From the NCBI RefSeq assembly GCF_003185655.1, contig NZ_QHJQ01000002.1, forward strand, positions 248,001 to 312,000: a stretch of 64,000 nt of DNA, written 5' to 3'. The notes beneath the pieces are model-generated. The model was given only the letters and a program-made list of their open reading frames with translations. It ran no database searches and was not told the DNA's origin. The DNA is from Coraliomargarita sinensis (GTDB lineage Bacteria; Verrucomicrobiota; Verrucomicrobiia; Opitutales; Coraliomargaritaceae). Below are positions 55,750 through 64,000 of the stretch, in pieces (position 1 is the stretch's first letter; each line of letters begins with the position of its first letter). A program made the translations under genes and the position numbers.

Positions 55750-58700
55750 ATGACGATCCCTGATTCACTTAAAATTCGATTCAGTTTAATTCTGCCGACA
55801 GTACTGCTCGCCGCTCAGTCCGTGCACGCACAGGTGGCGCCGGTGGCCAACGACGACACTTTCCCGACGATTCCGTCGCTGACCGTTGCGGCGGATAATT
55901 CGCTGTCCATCTCGGATGCGACGCTTCTGGCCAACGATACCGGCGACGGAATCGATGTGGATACGGTCGTTCAGGCCACAGTGACCTCAGGTGTTACGGT
56001 GACCCGTGTGACTGCCGCCGGCGGTTCGATTACCTATGACCCCGGCAACGCTTTCCAGTCCCTCGACAGTGGCGACACCCAAAACGACACCTTCGATTAC
56101 ACGATCGATGGCGACGAAGCCCCGGACACTGCCGGCGATGAACAGGCTACGGTGACGGTCCAAGTGACAGGAGTGAACGACGCCCCGGTTCTCTCCACCC
56201 TGAACAACGATTCCGTAAACGACAACGCGACCACCCAGCCATTCGAGAACGAAACCATCACCGATCTGGATACGGGCGAAGAGCTTACCGTGACCGTTCA
56301 AATAACGGATGCTGACGAGGGTTCCTTTTCCACGCTAGCTGGGTTCACCGATAACTCCGGCACCACTCCCGGTGAATATACATTTACCGGATCAGCTTCC
56401 GCCGCGCAGGCAGCGCTGCGTGGGTTGGTTTTCGATCCGGCAGAAAACACTGTCCAGCCCACGACCACCTATACTGTAGATTTGAGTGTGACGGTGAGTG
56501 ATGGTGATCTTTCCGATTCGGATAGCCTGACGGTAACGGTCACATCGATTAACGACAACCCGACCCTGACAGTAGGCGATAACGCGATCGCGATGGACGA
56601 CGACGAGACACTTACGGTCTTCGCGAACGGTAGTGGCGCGGCGAATTTCACCCTTCAGGATGTCGACGTTCAGGATACCTACACCGTGGTCGTCACCTAT
56701 GATCAAACAATCGGCGGATTCACCTCGGCATCAAGTTCCTCATTCACCGCGGCAGGATCGGGCTCCAGTTCGACCTTGACCATCTCGGGGACGGAATCCG
56801 CGGTCAGAACCGCATTACTCGGTCTTGTTTACGATCCGATCGAGAACCTTGTCGCCGTAGATGATACGAACTCGCACACCCTGAGTGTCTCTTTTGCGGA
56901 CCAGGGGTCGACACCCGCCACCGGCAGCACGACAATCACTGTGACATCCGTCAATGACAGCCCTGTTCTCAGTCCGGCCGGGCCCCTGCCTATCGTCAGC
57001 CTCGGGGCTGGGGGCGTTTTCGCAATCTACGATCGCATCTCCTTAACCGACGCCGATTTTGAAACAACCACTTCCGAAGGTTCCGGTGATATCGGCGGAG
57101 GTACTCCAACGGATGAGTTTACCGCTTCGATCCTGCTGACGGATGCTTCCGACGGGACCACCGAAGGTGCTTATGGTTCGATCAGCTCCAGCTTGTTCCA
57201 GGTCGATGGTTCGAACGCGAACCTCTACACCTATACCTCGAACCGGCAGGCGGTCGAGTCGGCCATCCGCGAAGCGCTCTACCAGGCTCCCGATTCCACG
57301 GGTACCTTTGTGGCCAAGCTGACGGTACGTGATTCCAGTGGCGATGCCGCCACCCAGGATTCCAATACGGTGATCGCGTCCACCGAGGTGACCCAACCGA
57401 CACCCGGCATGACAGGCCTCCAACCTGGGCAGACGGTTAACGACAACAGCACAATCCTGCCTTTCCTGACTGCCGTATTCAACAGCTTCGGATCGGGCAA
57501 CAAAACGGTTGAAATCACACTGGTCAAATCACCTTCCGAGCTGACAGCGCAGACACCGAGCATGGACGAGCGCGGTGCGTTTGATATACTCGGGCCGTTC
57601 GGGAAAAACAGCAGCGGTAATCCGGATATCTATTCATTTACCGGTAATGCCGTCAACGCCACCGATGCGCTGCAAAACCTCCGCTTCCGCCCGACTCCCA
57701 ACCGTATTGTGGGTGCCAGTGAGACGGTTACATTCCGTATTCAGGTCAAAGCTTCCGGTGGCTCACAGCTGAGCGAAGACTTTCTCACGATTACCATCTT
57801 CCCGGTCAATGATCTGCCTGCCATCACTCTCGGGGGAGACAATGCCAATTTCCGGATTGATGATGACGAGGTGACCAACCCCTTTGAAACAACCATCGTT
57901 TCCGATCCCGACGAAGCCGGCGAAGACGAAGTGACCGTGACGGTCACGTTCATCGGCGAAGATCCCGCCACAGGTGAACCGCTTGCCGGCGGTGGCGAAA
58001 TCTACCGTGATATCACGACTCCGGCGGATCCGGATGCCGAGCCGCCCACAGAGGAGACAACTGAAGAGGTACTGCAAACACCGCCCTATACCTTTACCGG
58101 CACACCTGCCGAGGCACAGGACTGGTTGCGCAGTCTTAAATTTCGCCCGGACCCCGTCCGTAACCAAGTGGGACAACGTGAAAACGTGACCTTCACCGTT
58201 ACGGTAGAAGATGGCAGCGGGCAGTCCGTGACCAACTCCGAACGGATCGTCACGGTGACCGCGATCAACGGCGCGCCGGATATCATCGGAGTGCCCGCAC
58301 CGGCAGACCAGCCTTTCCCTGTTCCGGCCTCAGCTCCCGGAGAAATTATTCCATTCGTCGGCCTCTCGGTTGAGGACGAGGAGAGCCTTACCTTTACGAT
58401 TACCCTGGATGACGACGACAAGGGTACGCTTGATACGACAGACTTTGCCTACAACAGCACGACAGGTGAGTACACTCTCAGTGGTACGCCGGCTGAAATT
58501 ACCACAGCTCTACAGGCGCTGACCTACAGCATCGATTCCGGGTATACCTTCCCTGACGGTCAGCCCGGTTTGACCACCTTCACTTTGGCTGCTGCGGACT
58601 CCACAAATACCACGACCGTTGATTTTGCGGTGACAATCCGCAGCCGGAATGTCGCCCACATCGTCGACAGCACGGCTGATAGCGGCACGGGAACTCTGAG

Positions 58701-61700
58701 GGAGGCCCTCGGCTTTGCCCAGGACGGCGACTTTATCGTGTTTGACTTCCCGGTTGCCGATTTCCCCGTGACCTTGCGCCTGCAGGACACACTTACGGTA
58801 ACAAGCGATGTTACGATTATGGGTTCCGGCGTGAACCAGCTTACGATCAGTGGAGACAGCGACGGTGATGATGTCGGTGATGTCGGTCTATTCCTTGTCG
58901 CGAACGGAGCGACACTGACACTGGAGCAGTTGACGCTTCGCGACGGCTCGGCTCCTTCCTATGGCGGTGCGGTGGCCGTTGACGAGGGCGGTGCTTTGAT
59001 CGCACGTTTCTGTGCTTTTGAGAACAACCGGGCCGGGCAATACGGTGGTGCGGTTGACGTCTTCCTTGGTGAATTGACGGTCGATAGCTGTTATTTTTAC
59101 CAGAACGTGATTGATGGCTCACAAGCTCAGGGCGGTGGCGCTATTTCCGTCTATGGCACCGGTACATCACTTATCCGTAATTCCACTTTCCTCGAGAATC
59201 GTCGCGACAACCCCGGCGAAGTTTTCGGTGGTGGTGCGATTTTTGCAGAGAACGGCGACATCGAGCAGTTCTTCTACCTGGACGTCGTGCACAACACCTT
59301 CGTGGATAATTTCGATGCCGGATTCAACGGAGGCACCATTCTGAGTAAAAACTCCGGTATGATCGTGCGGATGCTGAATAACATTGTATCCGCGGATACG
59401 GTCGCGCAGTCCGAAGGAAATGATTTCCCGGATTACCAACCGGTTATCGACGTTCTTAACGGCGGTGCCTTCCAGTCCCTCGGCGGGAACATTGCAACGG
59501 ATTCGACCCAGACGACTTTCACTCAAGGCGGTGCGCAGAACGTCTTCTTGCTCGATGCCGAAATCGATTTCCTCGATGTGGAGATCGCGGACATTGAACT
59601 GCAAGCGCTCGCGGACAATGGCGGGCCTACGCCAACTTTCTCGATCGGTGAAAACAGTATCGGTCTCGATAACGGCAATCCCGTGACACCGATCAGCGAT
59701 GCGGTCGGCTACGATCAACGTGGTATGTGGCGTGACGGCACTCCGGACGTCGGTGCCTTCGAGGCGGAGAGTTTCAGCCGTGTGAATATGAACGAACTAT
59801 ACGTTCAATCAACGACGGAAGATTACATTGAAATCTACAACCCCCGTGATTCCGAAAATCTCGATCTGGACGGATTCAAACTTTTCGTGGATGGCGTGGA
59901 GGTTCATACCTTCGTTTCGAACCCGCTCGTTCCCGGTGACGGCTTTGTTCCCGAGATTACAGATCTCGACCTCGACAGTGAGAAGGGGACAATCGAAATC
60001 CGCCGCGTTAATGGGCAGGTTTTGAACAGCGTCAACTATGTCGCGGCATTTGCGAAGTCGAATGTGGCGTTCCCGATCGTCGGTGAGTCAATCACACGTT
60101 ACCCGACCTACGAAGGTGGGTTCCTACCTCATAAACTGGCCAGCGAGCGGATCACTCTCGTTGTTCCCAGTGCCTCCCTCACTTCCGAGGGCACCGAGAT
60201 CGACGGTTCCGATTTTGGCGGTGGTAATGCTCCCCCCATCGCGATCAAGGATGTCGACGAAGATTCGACTCCGGCGAACGCACCGGTCTTCTTTGTTTCG
60301 GATGACGCCAGCCTGTCTCTCGACGTATTGGATAACGACATCGAGTTTGACCGTACGGATGTCCTGAAGGTTACCGAAGTTATGACGGTGGCTACCGGTA
60401 TCGTGAATAATCTCGAATTGGCGGCGCTGCCTTTGGAAGACGGTAACATAACACTGACCGAACTGCCGGCCGGTATCGACACATCGGTCCCCGGGGTGAC
60501 CGCCACGATCGCCGTTGACGGCGCTTCGATTGATTACGACCCCTCCACTTCACCGACCGTCGTCGCGCTCTCGCTGGGCGAGAAGCTGGTGGATATCCTC
60601 GGCTACACGATCGCCGACTTCTCCGGTGACCCGCTGGCGCAAAACTCCCGCGGGGACGATGATACCAAGCGGGCGGAGAATATCATCCAGGCCACCACTT
60701 ACTTCACGGTTGAAATCACCGGTATCAACGAGGCCCCGGTTGCGGGCGACGATTCGGGTGCCACGACTGAAAATCAAGCCATCCGTTTCCTTCAGGATGA
60801 CTTTATCCTCGCGAACGATCCCGATTTCGACTTCGAGGATATCGAAGCCAACTATCTCGATTTCGACGCTTCCGGAGTGGAAACGGCTTATCTGCCAATA
60901 CTCGATAGCGAGGCTCTTCTTGGGAATGACGACGATGCGGATAACGACGATGACAACACGACCATCGAAATCATTTCCGTACATACGACGGATGTCTCCG
61001 GTGCATTGACCACGACACAAAGTGAGCTCGGCGCGACTGTTCGCCTCGACCTGCGGGCGAACCGTAACGAGACCAGCATCATTTACGACCCCCGCAGTTC
61101 GGCGATTCTGAATGCACTTCAAGCCGGAGAGACGACGTCAGACCGATTCTTCTACACGGTCCGTGACGTGCACGGTGCCATCGACGTCGCTGAAGTCACC
61201 ATCACCGTGAGCGGAGTCAATGATGTACCTACGGCCAACAACGATCCGGACTTTTTCTCCAGCGAGGACGTGACCCTGGAGATCCTTGATTCGGAACTCC
61301 TGTCCAATGATACCGATCCCGACCAGGATGGTGTGGACGATGATGTTCTCACTATCGACAGCTTCGATGTGACAACCCAGCTGGGCGGCTCGCTCAGTCC
61401 GAATGGCGGCGGCGACGGAATCATATTCGATCCTGTCGGACTCGAGATCTACGAGGAACTTGCGCGTAACGAAGTAATCGTAGACCAATTCCAATACACG
61501 GCCACCGATTCCAACGGCGGTACCTCGACGGCGACCGCCTTCATTGAGTTCGTCGGCGTGAATGATGCACCCGTAGCCGAGGATGACGCTTTGGCTATCA
61601 ATGAAAACGAAGTCACCGAGATCGACGCAGCTGCCGGCCTGATCGACAATGATACGGACCTCGACATCAACGGCAGCGATCCGGACGATGATCCTTGGGT

Positions 61701-64000
61701 GATTCCACAGCGCGGGGTGACAACGCCATTCGGCGCCGCTTTCTACATCGAGACAGACGGCAGCTATGGTTACGATGCCAACTCGGCCGCGATCGAGAGC
61801 CTGATCGAGGGCGAAGTTGTCGTGGAAACATTCCCCTATATTCTGACGGACAACAGCCGGATGAATGCGGGTGCCGATAACTTTAAACTCGTGGTCAACA
61901 GTCCCGAGGTGGTGTTGCCGGTTCTGGCCAACGATTCTGTCGCCGGCGGCACGCCGTCCGCCATCGAAGCGTACACCGAAGACGGCGATAACAGTAATAT
62001 CGTCATCATCGAGTCCGCGAATCACGAATTGCGCGACGGCAAATTGATCAAGGTGGAAGAATACGAAGGCAGTGGCGATTACAACGGAGTTTATCCGGTC
62101 ACCGTGATTGACCGCGACCACTTCAGCATCCCCGCCGCATTCGCCGATGATCCTGATGGCACGCGCGGCACATGGCGCCCGTGGTTCAAGATCACCGCCT
62201 TTACCGCGGCCGAGAACAATGGTTTGGTCAGCATCAGTGACGATGAACAAAGTATACTCTTCGCGCCACGCGTCGATTTCTACGGGACGGATCGCTTCAC
62301 TTACACGATCGAAGATGGTGTCGGTGGACAGGATGTCTGTGTGGTTGAAGTGCTGATCATCGAGGCGCCACTCAATTCTCAAATCGCGGCGAACGACGAC
62401 AGTTTCAAACTCTATGCGGGGCAGGGTGCCCAGCTGGTCGATGTCCTCGCCAACGACAACACGCTGCCCTCTGCCGGAGCCGACCTGTTTATCCTGTCGG
62501 CGGAAGCGGATAGCGCACTCGGTACGATCGAGGTCGTGAATAACGGCAAATCCCTGCAATACACTCCGGACAGCGATGCCTTTACCGGCACAGAGACCTT
62601 TACCTACACGGTTTCCGGCGGCGCAACATCGAACGCGACTGCAAGCCTCAGCATCGAGGTTGTGGATGTGGAAGAGTTCGTCACCAATGCCAGTGGTGAG
62701 GATGACCTGTTCTTCGTTGCCGAAGGCGCCACGAATGTCGAACTGGACGTATTGGGCAACGACGCCACGCTGCCGAACTTCCCGGTAAGCCTGGAGATTA
62801 CGGCCGTCGGTACGCCCGACGCCGGAGGTGCGGCGATTGTCGGTAACGGCAACGTCGTTTACACACCTGTTGCCCCGGCTGGCAGCAGCGAATCATTCAC
62901 TTACACAATCACCGATGAACTCGGCAACGAGATCGTCAAAGATGTGACTGTCGAGATCGTCGCAGATGACGGGGACTTCCATGCAGTGGGGGATCACTAC
63001 ATCGTCTGGGCGGGCGCACCTGCGGTGACATTCCCGGTTCTGGAAAATGATATCCTGACCGGTGATAATGCCGGTGAACTCGGAATCACCAACTACGGTC
63101 TGGACGATGACGCGCCGGAGGTTCTGGAACGGGTCTCCTTCGACGGCACTTCCATCAGTTATCGTCCGCCTTCCACCATCGGATCGGCAACCGTTGTCGA
63201 AGACTTCAAATACGAAATCAGCGATGGCAGTTCGGAGCGTCGGGAGGCTTTGATCCAGATTACGGTGGTGCAAAATTATCCTGTGCTCGATGCGATCGAC
63301 GACAACTATGACGTCGCCCGAGACAGCAGCGGTGTGAGCCTTGATGTCCTCGGAAACGATGCCACCTTGCCTCTGATCGGCTGGGATCTTTCAGTCGAAT
63401 CGGTCACACAACCGGCCGAGGGTGGTACTGTCGTAATCGAGAGCGATGACACGCTGACGTTCACTCCGGCCGAAGGTTTCTTCGGGGTCGATACGTTCAG
63501 CTACACGGTTGAGGATGCCTTCGGGCAAACGGATACAGCGACCGTGACCATTTTGGTCGGTAGTCTGGTTACCGGTCCGGACAGCTACATCGTGCTGGAA
63601 AACAGCGGAGACAATCAATTCCGCGTGCTCCTGAACGATGACTGGATCAACCGTTATGCTGCGGATTACGAAATCAGCGAGGTCGGTACACCAGATGCCG
63701 GTGGCGTCGTGGCCCTCGCCGGTGATGCGCCGAACAATTATCTACTCTACACTCCTGCAGCGGATTTCGTCGGTGAGGAGAGCTTTACTTACACGGTGAC
63801 TAATTTGACCGGGGGAACACGGACAGAAACCGTCACGGTCGAAGTGATTGCGGAAGAAAGCGATCGCGGCTTTGCCGATCTCGTCGTCACCTTGACCGGT
63901 GTGAACGACGCTCCGGTCCTTGGCGGCACGGAAGATGACGAAATCACCGACAAGGAATCCACTTTCCCCTTCGACACGGTTACACTCTCCGATGTCGATG
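55750..64000 (+). CDS. giant adhesin-like protein (3' truncated by window edge)
   Basis: The protein runs at least 2750 residues with no stop before the window end. A signal peptide (1-28) is followed by cadherin-like/VCBS units of about 100-130 residues, many with VNDAP or VNDSP junctions (about 30-960). A parallel beta-helix occupies about 964-1337 (DSTADSGTGTLREALGFAQD start, NGGPTPTFSI and YDQRGMWRDGTPDVGAFE end), the 'choice-of-anchor Q' pattern. A lamin-tail-like domain follows (about 1344-1444, MNELYVQSTTEDYIEIYNPR). Cadherin-like units then continue (VLANDNTLPSAGAD, FTYTVEDAFG-type motifs). It should be a long Ca-stiffened fibre. The unit containing the cell-attachment or sorting signal is beyond the window. 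Confidence 0.82.
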   Translation, partial: MTIPDSLKIRFSLILPTVLLAAQSVHAQVAPVANDDTFPTIPSLTVAADNSLSISDATLLANDTGDGIDVDTVVQATVTSGVTVTRVTAAGGSITYDPGNAFQSLDSGDTQNDTFDYTIDGDEAPDTAGDEQATVTVQVTGVNDAPVLSTLNNDSVNDNATTQPFENETITDLDTGEELTVTVQITDADEGSFSTLAGFTDNSGTTPGEYTFTGSASAAQAALRGLVFDPAENTVQPTTTYTVDLSVTVSDGDLSDSDSLTVTVTSINDNPTLTVGDNAIAMDDDETLTVFANGSGAANFTLQDVDVQDTYTVVVTYDQTIGGFTSASSSSFTAAGSGSSSTLTISGTESAVRTALLGLVYDPIENLVAVDDTNSHTLSVSFADQGSTPATGSTTITVTSVNDSPVLSPAGPLPIVSLGAGGVFAIYDRISLTDADFETTTSEGSGDIGGGTPTDEFTASILLTDASDGTTEGAYGSISSSLFQVDGSNANLYTYTSNRQAVESAIREALYQAPDSTGTFVAKLTVRDSSGDAATQDSNTVIASTEVTQPTPGMTGLQPGQTVNDNSTILPFLTAVFNSFGSGNKTVEITLVKSPSELTAQTPSMDERGAFDILGPFGKNSSGNPDIYSFTGNAVNATDALQNLRFRPTPNRIVGASETVTFRIQVKASGGSQLSEDFLTITIFPVNDLPAITLGGDNANFRIDDDEVTNPFETTIVSDPDEAGEDEVTVTVTFIGEDPATGEPLAGGGEIYRDITTPADPDAEPPTEETTEEVLQTPPYTFTGTPAEAQDWLRSLKFRPDPVRNQVGQRENVTFTVTVEDGSGQSVTNSERIVTVTAINGAPDIIGVPAPADQPFPVPASAPGEIIPFVGLSVEDEESLTFTITLDDDDKGTLDTTDFAYNSTTGEYTLSGTPAEITTALQALTYSIDSGYTFPDGQPGLTTFTLAAADSTNTTTVDFAVTIRSRNVAHIVDSTADSGTGTLREALGFAQDGDFIVFDFPVADFPVTLRLQDTLTVTSDVTIMGSGVNQLTISGDSDGDDVGDVGLFLVANGATLTLEQLTLRDGSAPSYGGAVAVDEGGALIARFCAFENNRAGQYGGAVDVFLGELTVDSCYFYQNVIDGSQAQGGGAISVYGTGTSLIRNSTFLENRRDNPGEVFGGGAIFAENGDIEQFFYLDVVHNTFVDNFDAGFNGGTILSKNSGMIVRMLNNIVSADTVAQSEGNDFPDYQPVIDVLNGGAFQSLGGNIATDSTQTTFTQGGAQNVFLLDAEIDFLDVEIADIELQALADNGGPTPTFSIGENSIGLDNGNPVTPISDAVGYDQRGMWRDGTPDVGAFEAESFSRVNMNELYVQSTTEDYIEIYNPRDSENLDLDGFKLFVDGVEVHTFVSNPLVPGDGFVPEITDLDLDSEKGTIEIRRVNGQVLNSVNYVAAFAKSNVAFPIVGESITRYPTYEGGFLPHKLASERITLVVPSASLTSEGTEIDGSDFGGGNAPPIAIKDVDEDSTPANAPVFFVSDDASLSLDVLDNDIEFDRTDVLKVTEVMTVATGIVNNLELAALPLEDGNITLTELPAGIDTSVPGVTATIAVDGASIDYDPSTSPTVVALSLGEKLVDILGYTIADFSGDPLAQNSRGDDDTKRAENIIQATTYFTVEITGINEAPVAGDDSGATTENQAIRFLQDDFILANDPDFDFEDIEANYLDFDASGVETAYLPILDSEALLGNDDDADNDDDNTTIEIISVHTTDVSGALTTTQSELGATVRLDLRANRNETSIIYDPRSSAILNALQAGETTSDRFFYTVRDVHGAIDVAEVTITVSGVNDVPTANNDPDFFSSEDVTLEILDSELLSNDTDPDQDGVDDDVLTIDSFDVTTQLGGSLSPNGGGDGIIFDPVGLEIYEELARNEVIVDQFQYTATDSNGGTSTATAFIEFVGVNDAPVAEDDALAINENEVTEIDAAAGLIDNDTDLDINGSDPDDDPWVIPQRGVTTPFGAAFYIETDGSYGYDANSAAIESLIEGEVVVETFPYILTDNSRMNAGADNFKLVVNSPEVVLPVLANDSVAGGTPSAIEAYTEDGDNSNIVIIESANHELRDGKLIKVEEYEGSGDYNGVYPVTVIDRDHFSIPAAFADDPDGTRGTWRPWFKITAFTAAENNGLVSISDDEQSILFAPRVDFYGTDRFTYTIEDGVGGQDVCVVEVLIIEAPLNSQIAANDDSFKLYAGQGAQLVDVLANDNTLPSAGADLFILSAEADSALGTIEVVNNGKSLQYTPDSDAFTGTETFTYTVSGGATSNATASLSIEVVDVEEFVTNASGEDDLFFVAEGATNVELDVLGNDATLPNFPVSLEITAVGTPDAGGAAIVGNGNVVYTPVAPAGSSESFTYTITDELGNEIVKDVTVEIVADDGDFHAVGDHYIVWAGAPAVTFPVLENDILTGDNAGELGITNYGLDDDAPEVLERVSFDGTSISYRPPSTIGSATVVEDFKYEISDGSSERREALIQITVVQNYPVLDAIDDNYDVARDSSGVSLDVLGNDATLPLIGWDLSVESVTQPAEGGTVVIESDDTLTFTPAEGFFGVDTFSYTVEDAFGQTDTATVTILVGSLVTGPDSYIVLENSGDNQFRVLLNDDWINRYAADYEISEVGTPDAGGVVALAGDAPNNYLLYTPAADFVGEESFTYTVTNLTGGTRTETVTVEVIAEESDRGFADLVVTLTGVNDAPVLGGTEDDEITDKESTFPFDTVTLSDVD

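Noticed and set aside
61138..62559. 473-residue reverse-strand frame inside the giant adhesin gene
   Set aside because: The adhesin frame shows clear cadherin-like repeats across the whole stretch. The opposite frame has no family signal.
55850..64000. Regular repeats that could hint at a CRISPR-like or satellite array
   Set aside because: They are protein-level cadherin/VCBS repeats with diverged DNA, not spaced identical repeats.
43058..64000. Complete Tc-toxin operon (TcA, TcB, TcC)
   Set aside because: No TcB SpvB/Rhs-cage or TcC Rhs repeat motif was seen in any of the six genes. Only the A-like pore resemblance is kept, as a hypothesis.

Overview
The window looks like chromosome of a Verrucomicrobiota bacterium of the Opitutae/Puniceicoccales type. 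This is inferred from gene content, not from a marker gene. The signs are a DUF1552 protein beside cytochrome genes, PEP-CTERM proteins with an Arg-rich tail, many solitary prepilin-like and repeat-rich secreted proteins, and very large surface-protein genes. No rRNA, tRNA or CRISPR array was recognised. GC is high (roughly 55-60% by eye) except in a clearly AT-richer block at about 25.8-30.2 kb.

Layout. 1-2.4 kb: end of a DUF1552 gene, a cytochrome b562-like protein and a haem c/DUF2231 membrane protein. 2.5-6.7 kb: hybrid sensor kinase, a conserved protein usually labelled 3-methyladenine glycosylase, and a glycosyltransferase. 6.9-16.4 kb: lipoprotein with an internal duplication, PEP-CTERM remnant, EamA transporter, PEP-CTERM protein, prepilin, DUF6288-like protein and two helical-repeat membrane proteins. 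16.9-25.4 kb: carbohydrate and amino-acid enzymes (D-threonine aldolase-like, GH43-like, PQQ sugar dehydrogenase, sugar isomerase, GT1 glycosyltransferase, esterase), separated by repeat-bearing intergenic DNA.

25.4-31.0 kb is an accessory island. It has an IS110 fragment, two small membrane proteins, a 1012-residue metallophosphoesterase-STAND NTPase fusion and a HigBA-type toxin-antitoxin pair; the fusion and the small membrane genes are a candidate defence operon. 31.1-39.6 kb: purL, a small lipoprotein, a GluR0-like glutamate-receptor potassium channel translationally coupled to a Gfo/Idh/MocA oxidoreductase, and a type II NADH dehydrogenase.

40.0-64.0 kb (running off the end) is a six-gene same-strand locus of exported proteins: 356, 619, 2987, 889 and 317 residues, then at least 2750 residues. 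It includes a PpiC-type foldase lipoprotein between a protein with RTX-like and Calx-beta domains and a giant cadherin-like/beta-helix/lamin-tail adhesin. The 2987-residue protein ends in long amphipathic helices around Ala/Gly-rich hydrophobic stretches, reminiscent of the pore region of Tc-toxin A subunits. This locus and the STAND island are the best candidates for an undescribed system. Several families of short palindromic intergenic repeats are scattered through the window.
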